Assembly (NCBI GenBank): GCA_015179125.1
Contig: WHVA01000184.1
Span: forward strand, 62,001-126,000
Direction of reading: 5' to 3'
DNA: 64,000 nt
Source: Gautieria morchelliformis
Taxonomy: Eukaryota; Basidiomycota; Agaricomycetes; Gomphales; Gomphaceae
Shown here: one piece after another, positions 49,868 to 60,619 of the stretch
Layout of the letters: every line of letters begins with the position of its first letter
How positions within the stretch are numbered: position 1 is the first letter of the stretch
Program-made: the position numbers and the translations under genes
The notes under the pieces: model-generated
The model's database searches: none
Seen by the model: only the letters and a program-made list of their open reading frames with translations
What the model was told of the DNA's origin: nothing

Positions 49868-50029
49868 CTCCAGTTGTAGGCGGATGCCTCTTTTCGCCCG
49901 CGCCCGCGAAAGCGGAAAGTTCCTCATCAGAAATACCACGATACCTGGATGGGACGTTAAGAGAAGAGCAAAAGTAAGGGGAACAAGTAAGTTGTCTCAC
50001 ATCAAAAATATACGTGTCCAGACGCATGG
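49868..50029 (-). repeat. Shared block, copy B (partner at 7951-8106)
   Basis: It matches 7951-8106 along its length in the same orientation, with a net 6-bp length difference. The minus-strand frame starting MRLDTYIFDVRQ at 50027 stays open through the block and on to 49722. It begins about 150 bp downstream of the stop of the unknown gene at 50181-51492, so it could be 3' flank of that gene or a separate small gene. Confidence 0.8.
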
Positions 50030-50180
50030 CGCACACGTAACCGATAGATCAATTGCCGCCGCCAATCTGTTTGGCGACATAAATCGATAAGCAATATTCT
50101 GGTAAGTCGAAAAGCTCGACATTTGGTTGCTGGCGTGAAACGAAATTAGGTGAGCTGACCCTTGACAGACATCCATGCCC

Positions 50181-51492
50181 TCACCTAATGAACGAGGTCC
50201 TAGCATGAATGGAAAGGCCTAGGGACTCTAGAACTTTCCCGAGATGGGGGATGAATTCCCGGAACGTCATAGCGAAACCATTGTATGGCGCAATGATAGT
50301 ATTCGGGTCAATAGCGGCCGGGTCGGGACTGCGTAAATCATGTGAGGATGGTACACAGGCCACCAATCAAGACGTCGAGCTGCATACATAGCTTCATAAT
50401 ACAACGCCGTCACGACAGCTTCCGACTCGAAGTGCTCCAGAGCACCACCCGGATGTACCCGCAAGAAAACTTGACTTTATCTGGGGCAAGTGGTTCCGCT
50501 GGCGGCCACGTGTTTCCCAGCTTCCAAAATTGGGAAAATGCCAACGTGACATCGCAATATTGTTGTTCAGGGGTTAAAACGCTAAGATTGCATTTGGCCA
50601 CGGATGGTTTCGCGGCGATGGTGAGTTTGCCCATTGTACGGGCATCGAAGAAGAAATCCGGAGAATATTCTTCCTCCTTGAGCCGGGTTCCGGTAAATTC
50701 CATTTTATGAATTTTGGCGTCGTGGTCGTGAATTATGTCCAATTTGCCCATAAACATGCCCCCGACAACCGTGCCGTCCTCCGTTCGGGACATGTCGAGT
50801 TCATCTGACTCGCATATGGTATCTATAGCGACGACCTGCCCAGGTCCTAGCTCTAAGTTAAACGTTGCTGGCATTTCCAAGACTGGTGGGGGTCTAGTAG
50901 GGAAGGTCGGTGGAGACGGTTAGAGGGGAGACTCAGAGGCTTACGGCGGTGGCGGGGGCTCTTCTGGAGGCGGATTGTCAGAAATCACCTCAACATACAG
51001 ACCGTGCAGGCCGAGGCTAGCGATATGGTAAGAATCATCGTCGTGTATCTATATCCACAAATTTAGGATAGCATTAAAGAACGTAGTGAAAGTAACTTGC
51101 CCAAATATAATCGCCTTGGATGAGACGCTAAAGGTGGATCCTGTTTAGACTTGGTAAATGGGATCGTGAAGACTCACAGAAGCTTGGGGAGAGGCTACAT
51201 GAACCGGAACTCTGAGTGCGAACGGGGAGTTTGGAGCCGGTTTGACCCAATTCCGGGCTAGGGTTTCAAGATCCTAGGAAAAAACGGTGTACAGCGAGAG
51301 AATGCCAAATCGAAGATGGATACTCACACTATAGCTGTCTGGGAGGATCTTGACGGTTTCCATCTCGCCATAGGCGAGGGTGAGCGTACGTGTACGAGAC
51401 ATGATAGCCTTGCTGTCACTCTTGCTTTTCTTTGCTGATTTGCCCCAGAAGGAGGGGATAGTCGCATTCGTGGAGCTGGGGACGACAGCCAT
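50181..51492 (-). CDS. Unrecognised protein, partly duplicated elsewhere in the window
   Basis: The start MAVVPSSTNATIPSFW at 51492 is followed by RTRTLTLAYGEMETVKILPD and, after an intron, DLETLARNWVKPAPNSPFAL. Later exons give IHDDDSYHIASLGLHGLYVE, a proline run, MPATFNLELGPGQVVAIDTI, MFMGKLDIIHDHDAKIHKM, FFFDARTMGKLTIAAKP, and VHPGGALEHFESEAVVTALY with a final DPNTIIAPYNGFAMTFREFI. The composition is that of a soluble protein with beta-strand-rich parts. I recognise no domain. At 50466-50469 a T4 run (minus strand) shifts the frame by one; one more T would join DKVKFFLR to VHPGG. The 27.55-28.1 kb pseudogene copies its middle part and the block at 49868 lies just after it. Up to six introns are inferred. 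Confidence 0.65.
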
Positions 51493-51871
51493 CAGAGACG
51501 GTGAATGTTGGGAGGAGAGCGAACGTACACCGGACTAACCAGCATCTGAAAAAGAAAAAGGTTACGGACGTGCAGGACAGGCTTTAGTTAGGGCAAAAAG
51601 GAGTCATCTTTCTTTTCGAATTGACTGATCAGCAGACTTCCTGCGCTTGAACATGAGGCCAGCCTGAAGGCCGTTGGCTCACAAATGAAGAGAAACGTAT
51701 GAGACAACGACGAGGAGGGAGAAGACAGGGTGGCCCTCAGCCCACAGCGATGATTAGGAATGGAGCGTACCGTGAGGCTAGGAGGCGAGGAGGGTGAGTA
51801 TTCTTGCGATTAGCCAGGTGGGTGCCTCGAGGCGGACACCCTTGCCCATTCCCCGTGCACGTGACGCAGAC
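51493..51871. promoter_or_regulatory. Divergent promoter region
   Basis: This lies between the start of the unknown gene (minus) and the SAP protein gene (plus). No coding signal is seen. Confidence 0.45.
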
Positions 51872-52745
51872 ATGCTTTCCTCTAGGTTGATTGGCGTGGG
51901 CCGCAAAACGCTCGTTTCGCCCTCCTCCAGGGCCTTCGCCACCAACCTGCTAGAGCAACTTTCCCTTTCCCAGCTCAAGAACGAGGCAAGACGACATGGT
52001 TTATCACCGTGAGCGTCCGCGATTCCTTCTTGGTCTGTTCTAATTGGCCCGCCCCAGTTCCGGCAGCAAGGCCGCACTGATCACTCGCATAAAACACGTT
52101 GAAAATCGCCGAAACAGTGCAAAGAGTACCACTTCAATACACAGACGTGACTCCTCCACAGCAAACCACAGCAGAAGCCTCGCGACTTCTCCAAGCGCCA
52201 CCGGTCTAACCCTTGGTGTCAAGCTTCCTGACCTTTCTGCCCCGCAGGAGCTGCCAGGCCCCCAAATTGTCAATACCTCTCATGACGCTCTCTATTTTAA
52301 GCTGATGTCGCGCTGTTAGCCGTTTCTCCCCGACTTCTGGGACTCGTCCCGTGCAAGAGGTGCAGACGCGATTCGCCATGATGCCCAAGCTGAAGCCCCT
52401 ATGCGTAAGGTCCTGGTAGTGGCTGGAACGTCAGCGCAGCAGGCTGGTGGCCCAACCTACGGCGAGTCCGACCATACCGAGTCCGAGTCCGGCGAAGACC
52501 AAACTATATCCAAGGCTGCAGCACCCACGCCTGGCTTCTGGAAGGACGTCGTTGAAGACATTGGCTTGCCACAGTCATTCGACGTATCAGTCCCCTTCGC
52601 CAAGGCCCGCGATACCGTAATATCTGCCTTTCGACAAGACTCTGTACAACAGAAGCGAAATCCAGCCTTTCAGTCAAGGGCTTTGGATCCCGATGAAGCG
52701 AGAGGGGTTTGGGTTCTTTTAGTTATTCTCGGGGGTCATGGCTAG
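51872..52745 (+). CDS. Mitochondrial-type SAP-domain protein, function unknown
   Basis: The start MLSSRLIGVGRKTLVSPSSR is followed by AFATNL, typical of a cleaved mitochondrial presequence. The SAP helix-loop-helix is clear: LLEQLSLSQLKNEARRHGLS, joined over an intron to SGSKAALITRIKHVE. A Ser-rich region follows, then DAQAEAPMRKVLVVAG, and a conserved-looking segment GFWKDVVEDIGLPQSFDVSV. As written the frame ends LVILGGHG at 52745. At the G5 run 52731-52735 one more G would give LGGSWLAGGLFDG and end at 52795 with a basic tail, which looks like a better, membrane-like end. The SAP motif often binds DNA; a role in mitochondrial DNA is inference. Confidence 0.65.
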
Positions 52746-52945
52746 CGGGTGGCCTGTTCGATGGCTCCAAAAAAAGGAAACCCTCTAAAGCGTAGATTTG
52801 TGCTAGAAATGTCTCTTGTTCTGGTGATATTACAGCGCAGTTAGCAGTGTATAGACTGACTTAGACTACTATATAAGTGAAGTAACATTTTGAGTCAGGT
52901 CTTGGGAAGTATACAATGCTGACAAAGCATACTTATTAGCCAGAC

Positions 52946-53494
52946 ATGAGCTTCATTCTGAAGGCGTTTAGTAGAGCACGTCCTAGCTCCCGGGAACTCA
53001 CAGGGCCTCCACATGCTGTATCGAATATCCGACCCGTGCTATTTAGGGACCAGTCTTCCCCCCCAGCCCTACAACACATCCTTATTCACTCGCCGAGTTT
53101 AGGGAGACGGACGAAGACAGCACCGATTTACAGTGGCGCATCGAGCGGGAGAGACTAAATGCCTTTAACCATGCCTTCTGGTTGGATGTAAGTGCTCGTG
53201 GTCTGTACTGTTGATTTGTTCACAAAGTCATCGCAGAGTAATACTCGTTTCATGCGAGGGAAGCAGGCGGTTCTCGATAAACTTCAGGAAGGAAGCAAAC
53301 CAAGTGTAAAAGACAAAGAAGCCGCCCTTTCCGCGTTTTATTACCAATGGACTACCCAGGAAGCTACACGACAAGCGGAATACACGGCAGAGTGGAACAG
53401 ACGCAATCACTCAATGATCAGACTCACCATGCGTCGCCAGTTACACATTTGGACGGACTCGCTTTTAAACATATTTATTGGTCATCCACGCTAA
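52946..53494 (+). CDS. COA8/APOPT1-like cytochrome c oxidase assembly factor
   Basis: Exon 1 begins MSFILKAFSRARPSSRELTG, a basic mitochondrial-type lead. The conserved part is HPYSLAEFRETDEDSTDLQW, then RIERERLNAFNHAFWLD and, after an intron near 53188, SNTRFMRGKQAVLDKLQ and ALSAFYYQWTTQEATRQAEY with TAEWNRRN. The W/F-x-FW...N..F and FY...Y...W pattern is that of COA8 (APOPT1), a matrix factor that protects complex IV from oxidative damage. At the C7 run 53058-53064 the frame shifts by one; one more C would join SSPPSP to TTHPYSL. No good intron explains the shift. The stop at 53494 overlaps the stop of Nup133. Confidence 0.65.
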
Positions 53495-56400
53495 AGGCTG
53501 CCGCTTTTATCTTCATCCACCAGTTTGTGTACATGTGCGAACTCTTCGTCAGAGGGACCATTTTCCACCAAAGCACTGCTCTCTCTCGCAAAGTCTCGAG
53601 CAAGCTCGAACACTTGGTTTGGTGCCATGCCTGGCCATCGCAGTTCAATCTCTTCATTTGTTGGGACCTCGATGGACTCCGAAGGAGAAACGATACTGTT
53701 GACAGGAAGAGCGGAAGCACCAAGCACTTGATATAGCTGCGTCCTACGTAGGTTGACAGTCAACTCATAATCTGTCTTGTTTGCGGTATCGCGGATGTGC
53801 TTCCAACTGTAAAACATCAGTCAGTATTCAAAAGGAGGCTCCATATATAGGAGACATACTTGTCGTGCAAGTAAATCCTTCGCCAGACATTCCGGGCCGC
53901 CGTCATTTTGCGACTTTCTGACATATTCTTCAGAGGTGTCAATAACATTATCCTAGGCTAGACAAGGACTACCCACTTGTGAATTGGACAGGATAATCAA
54001 TGCATCCACAAAGTCAGTTGGCCATTCGGTATTATCTTTCAGGCTCAATATGTCAACGGCATCTTCTTCGGACAAAGCATTTCCTTGCAGAAATTGTCTC
54101 AATATCCGTTGGAAGAGCTGCATGGGTAGCGTGAGTAGAGAGAACGGTAGTAATCTGGCTAAACGCACATCCTGCAACGCTGGTCGGTCGGTTGGAACGA
54201 CGCACCTCGCCGAAGTAATGGCTCGGACTCGAGATTCTACCGCGAAATTAGCAGGGTTCCCTAATTCTTCGTTGAATTGCTCCAAGAGCGTATGGTGAAT
54301 GGCCATGAAATCAAGTGAATTGTTGAAAGCTGGTTTGATAAAGAGAAGATGAGCACCATACGGTTTGGTTTCGAACTTGAGGCTACCTTGTACTTTGTCT
54401 TGCGAGGTAGCGGCGGGACCTTCTGCCATGCTGGCTAATTTGCCAATACTTAACATAAGCTACAAAGTGGATGAGATTCGCCAAGTCAGTCAACGGGAAT
54501 ATTAACTTACATGTCTTGCTTCTCGATTACTCTCAACTTGGGCTTCCACGAGAAGAGCAGAAGCAGCATGTTGATAGTCTTGTTTTCCCAAGCCATGGAT
54601 CCAAGAGAGACGTGGCTGGGGATTTTGCGAGAAAAAGGTATCGAGATAATCACTATTCTCAGCTCCCTGGTCAAACAACGACTTGAGTTTGCCTATTGCC
54701 TTCGGTAAGTGACGATTAATTGTCGATGGGATACAGCTGCCTACCCTGTTCGATGTACCACTTATACAGCTGTGATGTGAATTCTCCTCGGAACCTGTCA
54801 ATATACCCTCGTATACGATCGGAGGTTGCGATTCCTTTGTCTGCTGATGCATGATGGGAAAGCTCGCTAAGCGCATGGAAATCTCGGTACGTCTCCGCGA
54901 GCTTGAAAGCGTAATCTATGCTGTCCATTCGAACTGTGTAGGTATTTAGCCTGTAGCGTGATAGACAGGATGTGTGTTTCTCACCCAGATGGCCTAAGAC
55001 TATGGGCCGGAGTGAACGGAACTCCTCTTCAAGCCTATTGCGCTCCCTTTCGCTACCACCCCCATCCTGAGAACGGCTAGATGGAATTGGGAACTGGTAG
55101 GAGAATATGAAAATCAAGCAGGACTCACCTATCCATAAAATCTAGCCGATCATTATAAACCCTGAAAAGGCAACTGGCAAGTTCCCGCAGTTGTTCCGTG
55201 AGGTTCTGTTGAGTGTTGTAGTTTCCCAGCAATCCCTCGCTTCCCATCGAAGAAGTCTGTGATCGCGTTCTAAGCTTCACAGTTATGTCAAAGAGATGGC
55301 GCAAATTCTGGAGAATGCTTGGATCGCTAGTCCATGGTTGAACAAAGACCCGATTGAGCTGATATTTCGCACGATTCCGAGACCGGTATTCAAAGCAGTT
55401 GGTGAATAACGCCAACACGAGTCCATTGGCTTGAACTAAGAAATTCGGGTCTGCCCGTGACACCTCAAGTGACGACAGTTCCGCTTCAACAATGCTCACT
55501 ATGTCGGGTACCAATGCACCGATGTACGGAACCTGGAAGAAATGGACAAGGTCTGAAGAAGCCCACAAAAATGACCAGACAACATGCCTGCGAGTTAAAA
55601 AACGTTCTCATCGCATCGCCGTCTTCTAACTTATCTATCCGTTGCATGTATGCTTCAATAGCAGAGGGAAGCAAGCTCAACGAGGCAGAGATTCTAGTGT
55701 GGGATTCATCAGCCAGACAATGACGCGCAGACTTTCAACCCACTGTGCTTGATCATTATGGTAGGCCCATATTCCCTGGGCAGCTGCCAACTTCTCAGCA
55801 TTAGCAAGTAGTTGCTCCCGGGTCGTATGGGAAAGCTGATGACAAGAGTGAGCATCGGGTAGGACAATAACCGAGCAGAGATACCTTGCCCAGTCCACCA
55901 CTTTCGCCAATGAACATGATCAATGCCTCAAGCGAGCTCTCGCGACTGGCCAACTGCGCACCCATGCTCAGGGTAGGTAGAACAACGTCCGGATCTTGGC
56001 GAGATGCACATCAGACGATCGTAGCACGTTCGGGAGTTATCATACCGGAAATTAAAAACGCATGGCTCATCTGCTCAGCAGCGGTTTTTAGACTTTCTCC
56101 GTCTGCAATGCCCGGCAGTTGAAATCTTAAAGGATTCTATCGTGGACATCATTCGTCCAATCAATGTGCACACCATCCAACAGAGTAAATACACACCTCG
56201 GGTTTTATGCCGTACTTCATAGCTTGTCGAATGGTAGATTTGAGCACGTTTGCTTTGCCTATTCTGATTAGGGTATAATTGCTAAGCAGTGGACTGTACT
56301 GGATCTGAAAGACCTTACTGTACGTCATCCTTTATTTTGACGATATTGCTGATGTCAAGCCGGGCAGCGAGAATCATGCCTGTTGTGAGCAGCAACACAT

Positions 56401-58159
56401 CCTGACCATCGGCCTGCCCCAGAACGCAAAACCCTAGAAGCATATCGTCTATATTTTTAAGATGTAGCTGCTCCTGGTACGGCAGCTCTTCCAGCACAAA
56501 TTAAAACAGAATCAGAACCAAATGGTTTGCGTTCTGAGAAGCACGTACCAATGGCGGTGAATGCGAACGCATCTGAGAACTGGGAAAATGTGAGCTGGAG
56601 GTCTTCGCCTAGTCCAAGACTCTGCAGAACCGTCAGTCGAGGCGACAATGCGTATCTGGGATCTGCGGCCTGGGCGAAAATGAGGGCGAAGATTAATAAT
56701 CGAGAAACAGACAAACCAATTCATAAGGTAGGACTTGTATGCCACCTTTCACTTTGAACATTTCGGATGATGGCGGTAGATAGAGGCGGACGAGTGCGTA
56801 AACACGCACTGGTGCCGTATTGAGATCGAGTGGCGATGGTTCTTGACCCGTGAGGGGCTCGTGCGATATCAAAAGAACAGGGTCACCGTCCCTGACATGG
56901 CATCAACAAGCCTATATATACATGGCGATATACACACAGAACTCTTGCACATACCTGTCAATTGCAACATCTAGTAACTCCATATCCAATGAGTGTTTAT
57001 CGCCTTGGATACCGTTCAAAACCGCATCCAACACTATCTCTCGCACTTCATGGTTATGAACACACTGGAGAGATATAAGACGTCAAACACCGCCGTATGG
57101 AAGTTCTGCAAGTAAGAAAGTACCACTTCACCACCTCCCAAATTGACATTCCACTTCATAAGATTTTTGCTGGTCAGCACCCATAGATGCCGGTCTTCAG
57201 ATCCACGAGCAAGGGCATTCTTGGTGAAAGGAAAGGCTTGGTTAGTGAAAGAAGAAGTGACAGTGATTATATCCCCGCTGTCCCAAACGCCAGGTTTCCG
57301 CTGAAGTACACGGAGCGGACTCAGCCACGACGTAGTTGGATTCTCCTGGTCACTAAATGGTAAAGGGACAACGATGAACTTTCCTGTCCCAGGACGAGCT
57401 GTTACCGTCAAGCGATACAGTCGTGTTTGCGTCCTAGCGACAAACACCATGGCCTACACAAATGCCCTGAATGGAGGATAAGCCGTGAAAATATAAAACT
57501 TACGTCGACCCGCTCCAAGCCATTCACGGTCTCATTCTCTGTTAATGCGATTCTCGCCGTACTGAATCTCTCTGCGCCAGCCAGCCCAGTCCCTATGCTG
57601 TCCCAGAACCTCACTTCACCTGACGAGGAGACCAGGATGAGTCCCGGCTCGCGGGATGGCCCGAAAGGAAGTAGGGACGCGAAAGGTAGAGTCAAATACG
57701 GGCTCGAAGGGTCTGGAGAAGGTACCGGAAACATGTAACAGGTTGGCGAATGAAACGGCGAGTGCTGTGCATGATGTTAGAAGCGGATAGAATTCATAGC
57801 AAGCTCCAGAAACACGCACAAGATCAATTTTCCAGACAAAGCATGTCTGCGCCGAGACTACAACGGCAAAGCTTGTTGGTCCATGGAAGACGTGCAGAGA
57901 GCCAGTAAATATGTCTCTGCTGGGATCTCCATTGACGCAGAGTCAGAGGGTGCATTGCGATGTGTCTCTCCAGCTCACCGGCCACCTGAAATACTTGTTG
58001 CACTTCTATAGGAAGAGATGCAGCCAATCGAACTGAGAGCGTGTCGGAAAGCGCAAAGACGCGTGCTTCTTCAGCCTGTCTCCCTCTGTCCATAGAAAGT
58101 TTGACCGAATCTATGTCCATGGATTTGTTGGGAGACAGACCGCTCGAGGCGCGTCGCAT
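53491..58159 (-). CDS. nup133: Nucleoporin Nup133
   Basis: About 1100-1200 residues over many exons. The N-terminal part (58159 to about 56900) has the beta-propeller pattern of Nup133/Nup155: VFALSDTLSVRLAASLPIEV, YEFYPLLTSCTALAVSF, GLILVSSSGEVRFWDSIGTG, FVARTQTRLYRLTVTARPG, HLWVLTSKNLMKWNVN. The rest is alpha-helical. The C-terminal end fits Nup133: a helix pair around FYSWKHIRDTANKTDYELTV, and LRWPGMAPNQVFELARDFAR. Nup133 is a member of the Y complex (Nup107-160) and helps it bind the membrane and the pore. The start MRRASSGLSPNKSMDIDSVK at 58159 lies only 65 bp from the start of the PRCC gene. I cannot give every exon edge. Confidence 0.8.
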
Positions 58160-58224
58160 TGTCGGCGTACTAAAGGGTAGCCTTTCGAGTGGCGCCGCGG
58201 AATCTGATCTCAAGACTAACCTCA

Positions 58225-59435
58225 ATGTTAGGACTCGAAGGGTATGGCAGCGACGACAGCGATTCTGAATCACTGCCGCCACCACAACGGCCACAGGCGC
58301 AGGCAGGTCCAGCCTCCTCGACCTCGACAAAATCTTCTTTCTCACTTCCCCCACCAACAAGATCTCTACCCAAGCCCAAGGCCAAACGCCCCGTCTTTAC
58401 CGCAGTCAAGCCGCCTAAGGCTACTAGCTCAGATGAGGAGGGAGGTGGAGGAGAAAGACCAGCGAAGAGACCAAGGCTCGATGCACGGACAGCTGCGGGG
58501 TCTTCTTCGCTATTAGCGATGCTACCTGCACCATTGAAGGCAGTCCCAGCACGTACTGCGCCCCCCAGGGTTCTTGGGTCAGCGTTTCAAGGAGGAAACG
58601 CTGGTGTGATTGTGCCGTCCTCCAGTGATAGTTCAACAGTTTGGGATGATCCAAATGGTACCACTGAGGACCACATAGACGTGGTGGACAAGTCGACATT
58701 ATTGCTGCCGCCTTCTCTTGCGAAAGGAAAGTCGCAAGCTGCATCTATGGATAAGGAGCCCAAATCTGTGTCTTCTACGGCAGTCGACTTCTTCTCTCTA
58801 GGTATTAACCTTTGTTGCTCTCATTCTATATATTTCACCTATTTTCTTTGCAGGAAGTTCTAGCTCTAGAGTTACACCAAACACTTCCGACAGCAAAGCA
58901 GGGTCGTCTTCTGTTGCTGTCACATCTGCACCTACAATACCTACCTTTGAGCCACCCATCCCCGCCCCTTCCGACCCTTACCCAGGGTACTACCAGCTAC
59001 CGTCAGGACAATGGGCTGCTCACGAACCGGGATTTTATCGGAAACACTATGAAATGTGGTCCACATCTCTCGCTCTTGATGGAGCCACCCAAAAAGGATT
59101 TGAGGGTGCTGAGGGTGATGATACTGTCGAGGTTGATGGCCAGGCGCAACTAGATCTTGCTAGAAAGGAAAGAGAGGAGAAGAAGGATCTTACAAAGGAC
59201 GCTGCTGGTGGTCGCACCGCCCCCAAAATGAATATCAAGGTGAGTGTGAGGTTGTGAGTTGTTCGCGTGTTTTATGTTGTCTCTTCAGGCACCCAAAATC
59301 GGGTCTCGGGCGCGTACTAGGCACCAATTGTCTGCTTTACTCACAGAAGCATACGAGAATCGAGAGGCTTTAGAAGAAAAGATTGCCCAGGGAAGACGCA
59401 ACAGGAAGGAAGCCGGGAATAAGTATGGGTTCTGA
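58225..59435 (+). CDS. PRCC-like protein (mitotic checkpoint / pre-mRNA splicing factor)
   Basis: The start MLGLEGYGSDDSDSESLPPP resembles the LxxYGSSDSS lead of PRCC. A Pro/Ser/Lys-rich disordered stretch follows (58280-58800). The C-terminal PRCC domain has GYYQLPSGQWAAHEPGFYRK, APKMNIKAPKIGSRARTRHQ, LSALLTEAYENREALEEKIA and ends NRKEAGNKYGF, the family's typical terminal motif. In human cells PRCC binds MAD2B and is found in splicing speckles; a splicing role is known for the yeast relatives. There are two introns (near 58800-58855 and 59239-59290). An upstream in-frame ATG at 58189 would add 12 residues and is possible. The divergent partner is Nup133. Confidence 0.83.
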
Positions 59436-59609
59436 TGCACGCCTCATATGTAGTAGTAGGTCGGATTGGACATCCACGTGCAGCTATTCACGCTACAAAA
59501 GTATATGGATGTTGGTTTACATGACAAAGTTGTACACATGGTGGATACCAAAGGTGAAGCGCAAGAAACGGACAGGAAGATACCAAATCCAAACCAATAC
59601 CCATACAGT

Positions 59610-60274
59610 TTATTTTGAGCCTGCGCTGAATTCTGAGGAAGATGGTCAGACATTCAATCGATGGAAGCTAAAACACGGCGTACTCGTTACAGATTTGGTC
59701 CCCTCAGAGATCGCGTGCTTGGAGAGTTCACCAGGTAGGATGAGCCTGACACTGGTTTGAATCTCGCGCGACGAGATTGTCGACTTCTTAGAATAAGATG
59801 CAAGCTCTGAAAGACCATGTTCCTTGGTGTCACTTTCATGGAGGAGGACATACTCACTGGAGGCCTCGCTCGCAATACGCTCAAAGATGTCGTTTACGAA
59901 CGAGTTCAAAATCGCCCTTTAACACAGGCAGTCACGTCAAAACCAATAATATCCAAATTGGCAAAGAGAGGGAATGTACATTGCTTTGTTGGAGATACCA
60001 GTATCAGGATGCACCTGCTTGAGTACTCTGAGGACGACGCGTAAGCCGCAATCAAACACGGGCCAATTCCAGTGACTCACTTGTAGATGTACGAAGAGTA
60101 TGTCTCCTTCCTGGCCTTCTTGCGCTTCTTCTTTTCGCCATCGGCAGCAGGGGCGGTCTTCTTCGAGGTCTTCTTAGCGGCAGCGGGGGCCTTGGAGGCA
60201 GTGGCAGGTGCTTTGGAGGCAGTGGTAGAGGCAGGCGCTTTGCCGCCAGTGGTAGATGCTGGTTTAGGAGCCAT
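59610..60274 (-). CDS. htb1: Histone H2B
   Basis: Five exons (60274-60081, 60027-59980, 59916-59858, 59806-59684, 59632-59610) join to 148 residues. The N-tail is Ala/Lys/Pro-rich with [20 protein letters not shown], then [79 protein letters not shown]. This is the complete histone fold of H2B, and the lysine of the AVTKFS-type end that Bre1 ubiquitinates is present. The end reads SAGSK after a last 50-bp intron. The usual fungal head-to-head H2A partner is not visible in the 346 bp upstream. It ends convergently with PRCC, 175 bp apart. Confidence 0.95.
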
Positions 60275-60619
60275 TGTAGATTCTCGCGCGTGCCAGTTAT
60301 CCTTCGAAAAGCGCGTTAGTGAACATTGAAGCAGCAAAATAGCGTGCATAGCAACTTACTCAAATTATTGTTGAAATACGTCGAAACTTTGACGCGTCGG
60401 TGGGGAGGGTGGTCGTGGTTGAAAGCAAAGAGGGAGAGTCACCTCGGCAGCTTATATGGTCGTCTGAGTTTCAAGCACAAGTTCGGAACTCCGCTAGGAA
60501 CGATATGTGACGTGCGACGCTTGCCATTAGCTTGCGTCGAAGTCAACTATACTCTGGTATAGTCAAGGGATATGTGTATGTACAGAAACATCTGCGGTAT
60601 TATGGTGAAGTGTATTTGA
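60275..60619. promoter_or_regulatory. Promoter region of histone H2B with an MCB-like box
   Basis: This gap lies upstream of H2B on the minus strand and at the 3' end of the sphingoid-base kinase gene. An ACGCGT box (60392-60397, gacgcgtc) lies about 120 bp before the H2B start. ACGCGT is the MBF box of S-phase genes in yeasts, which suits a histone promoter; function here is inferred. No gene is seen in it. Confidence 0.5.
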
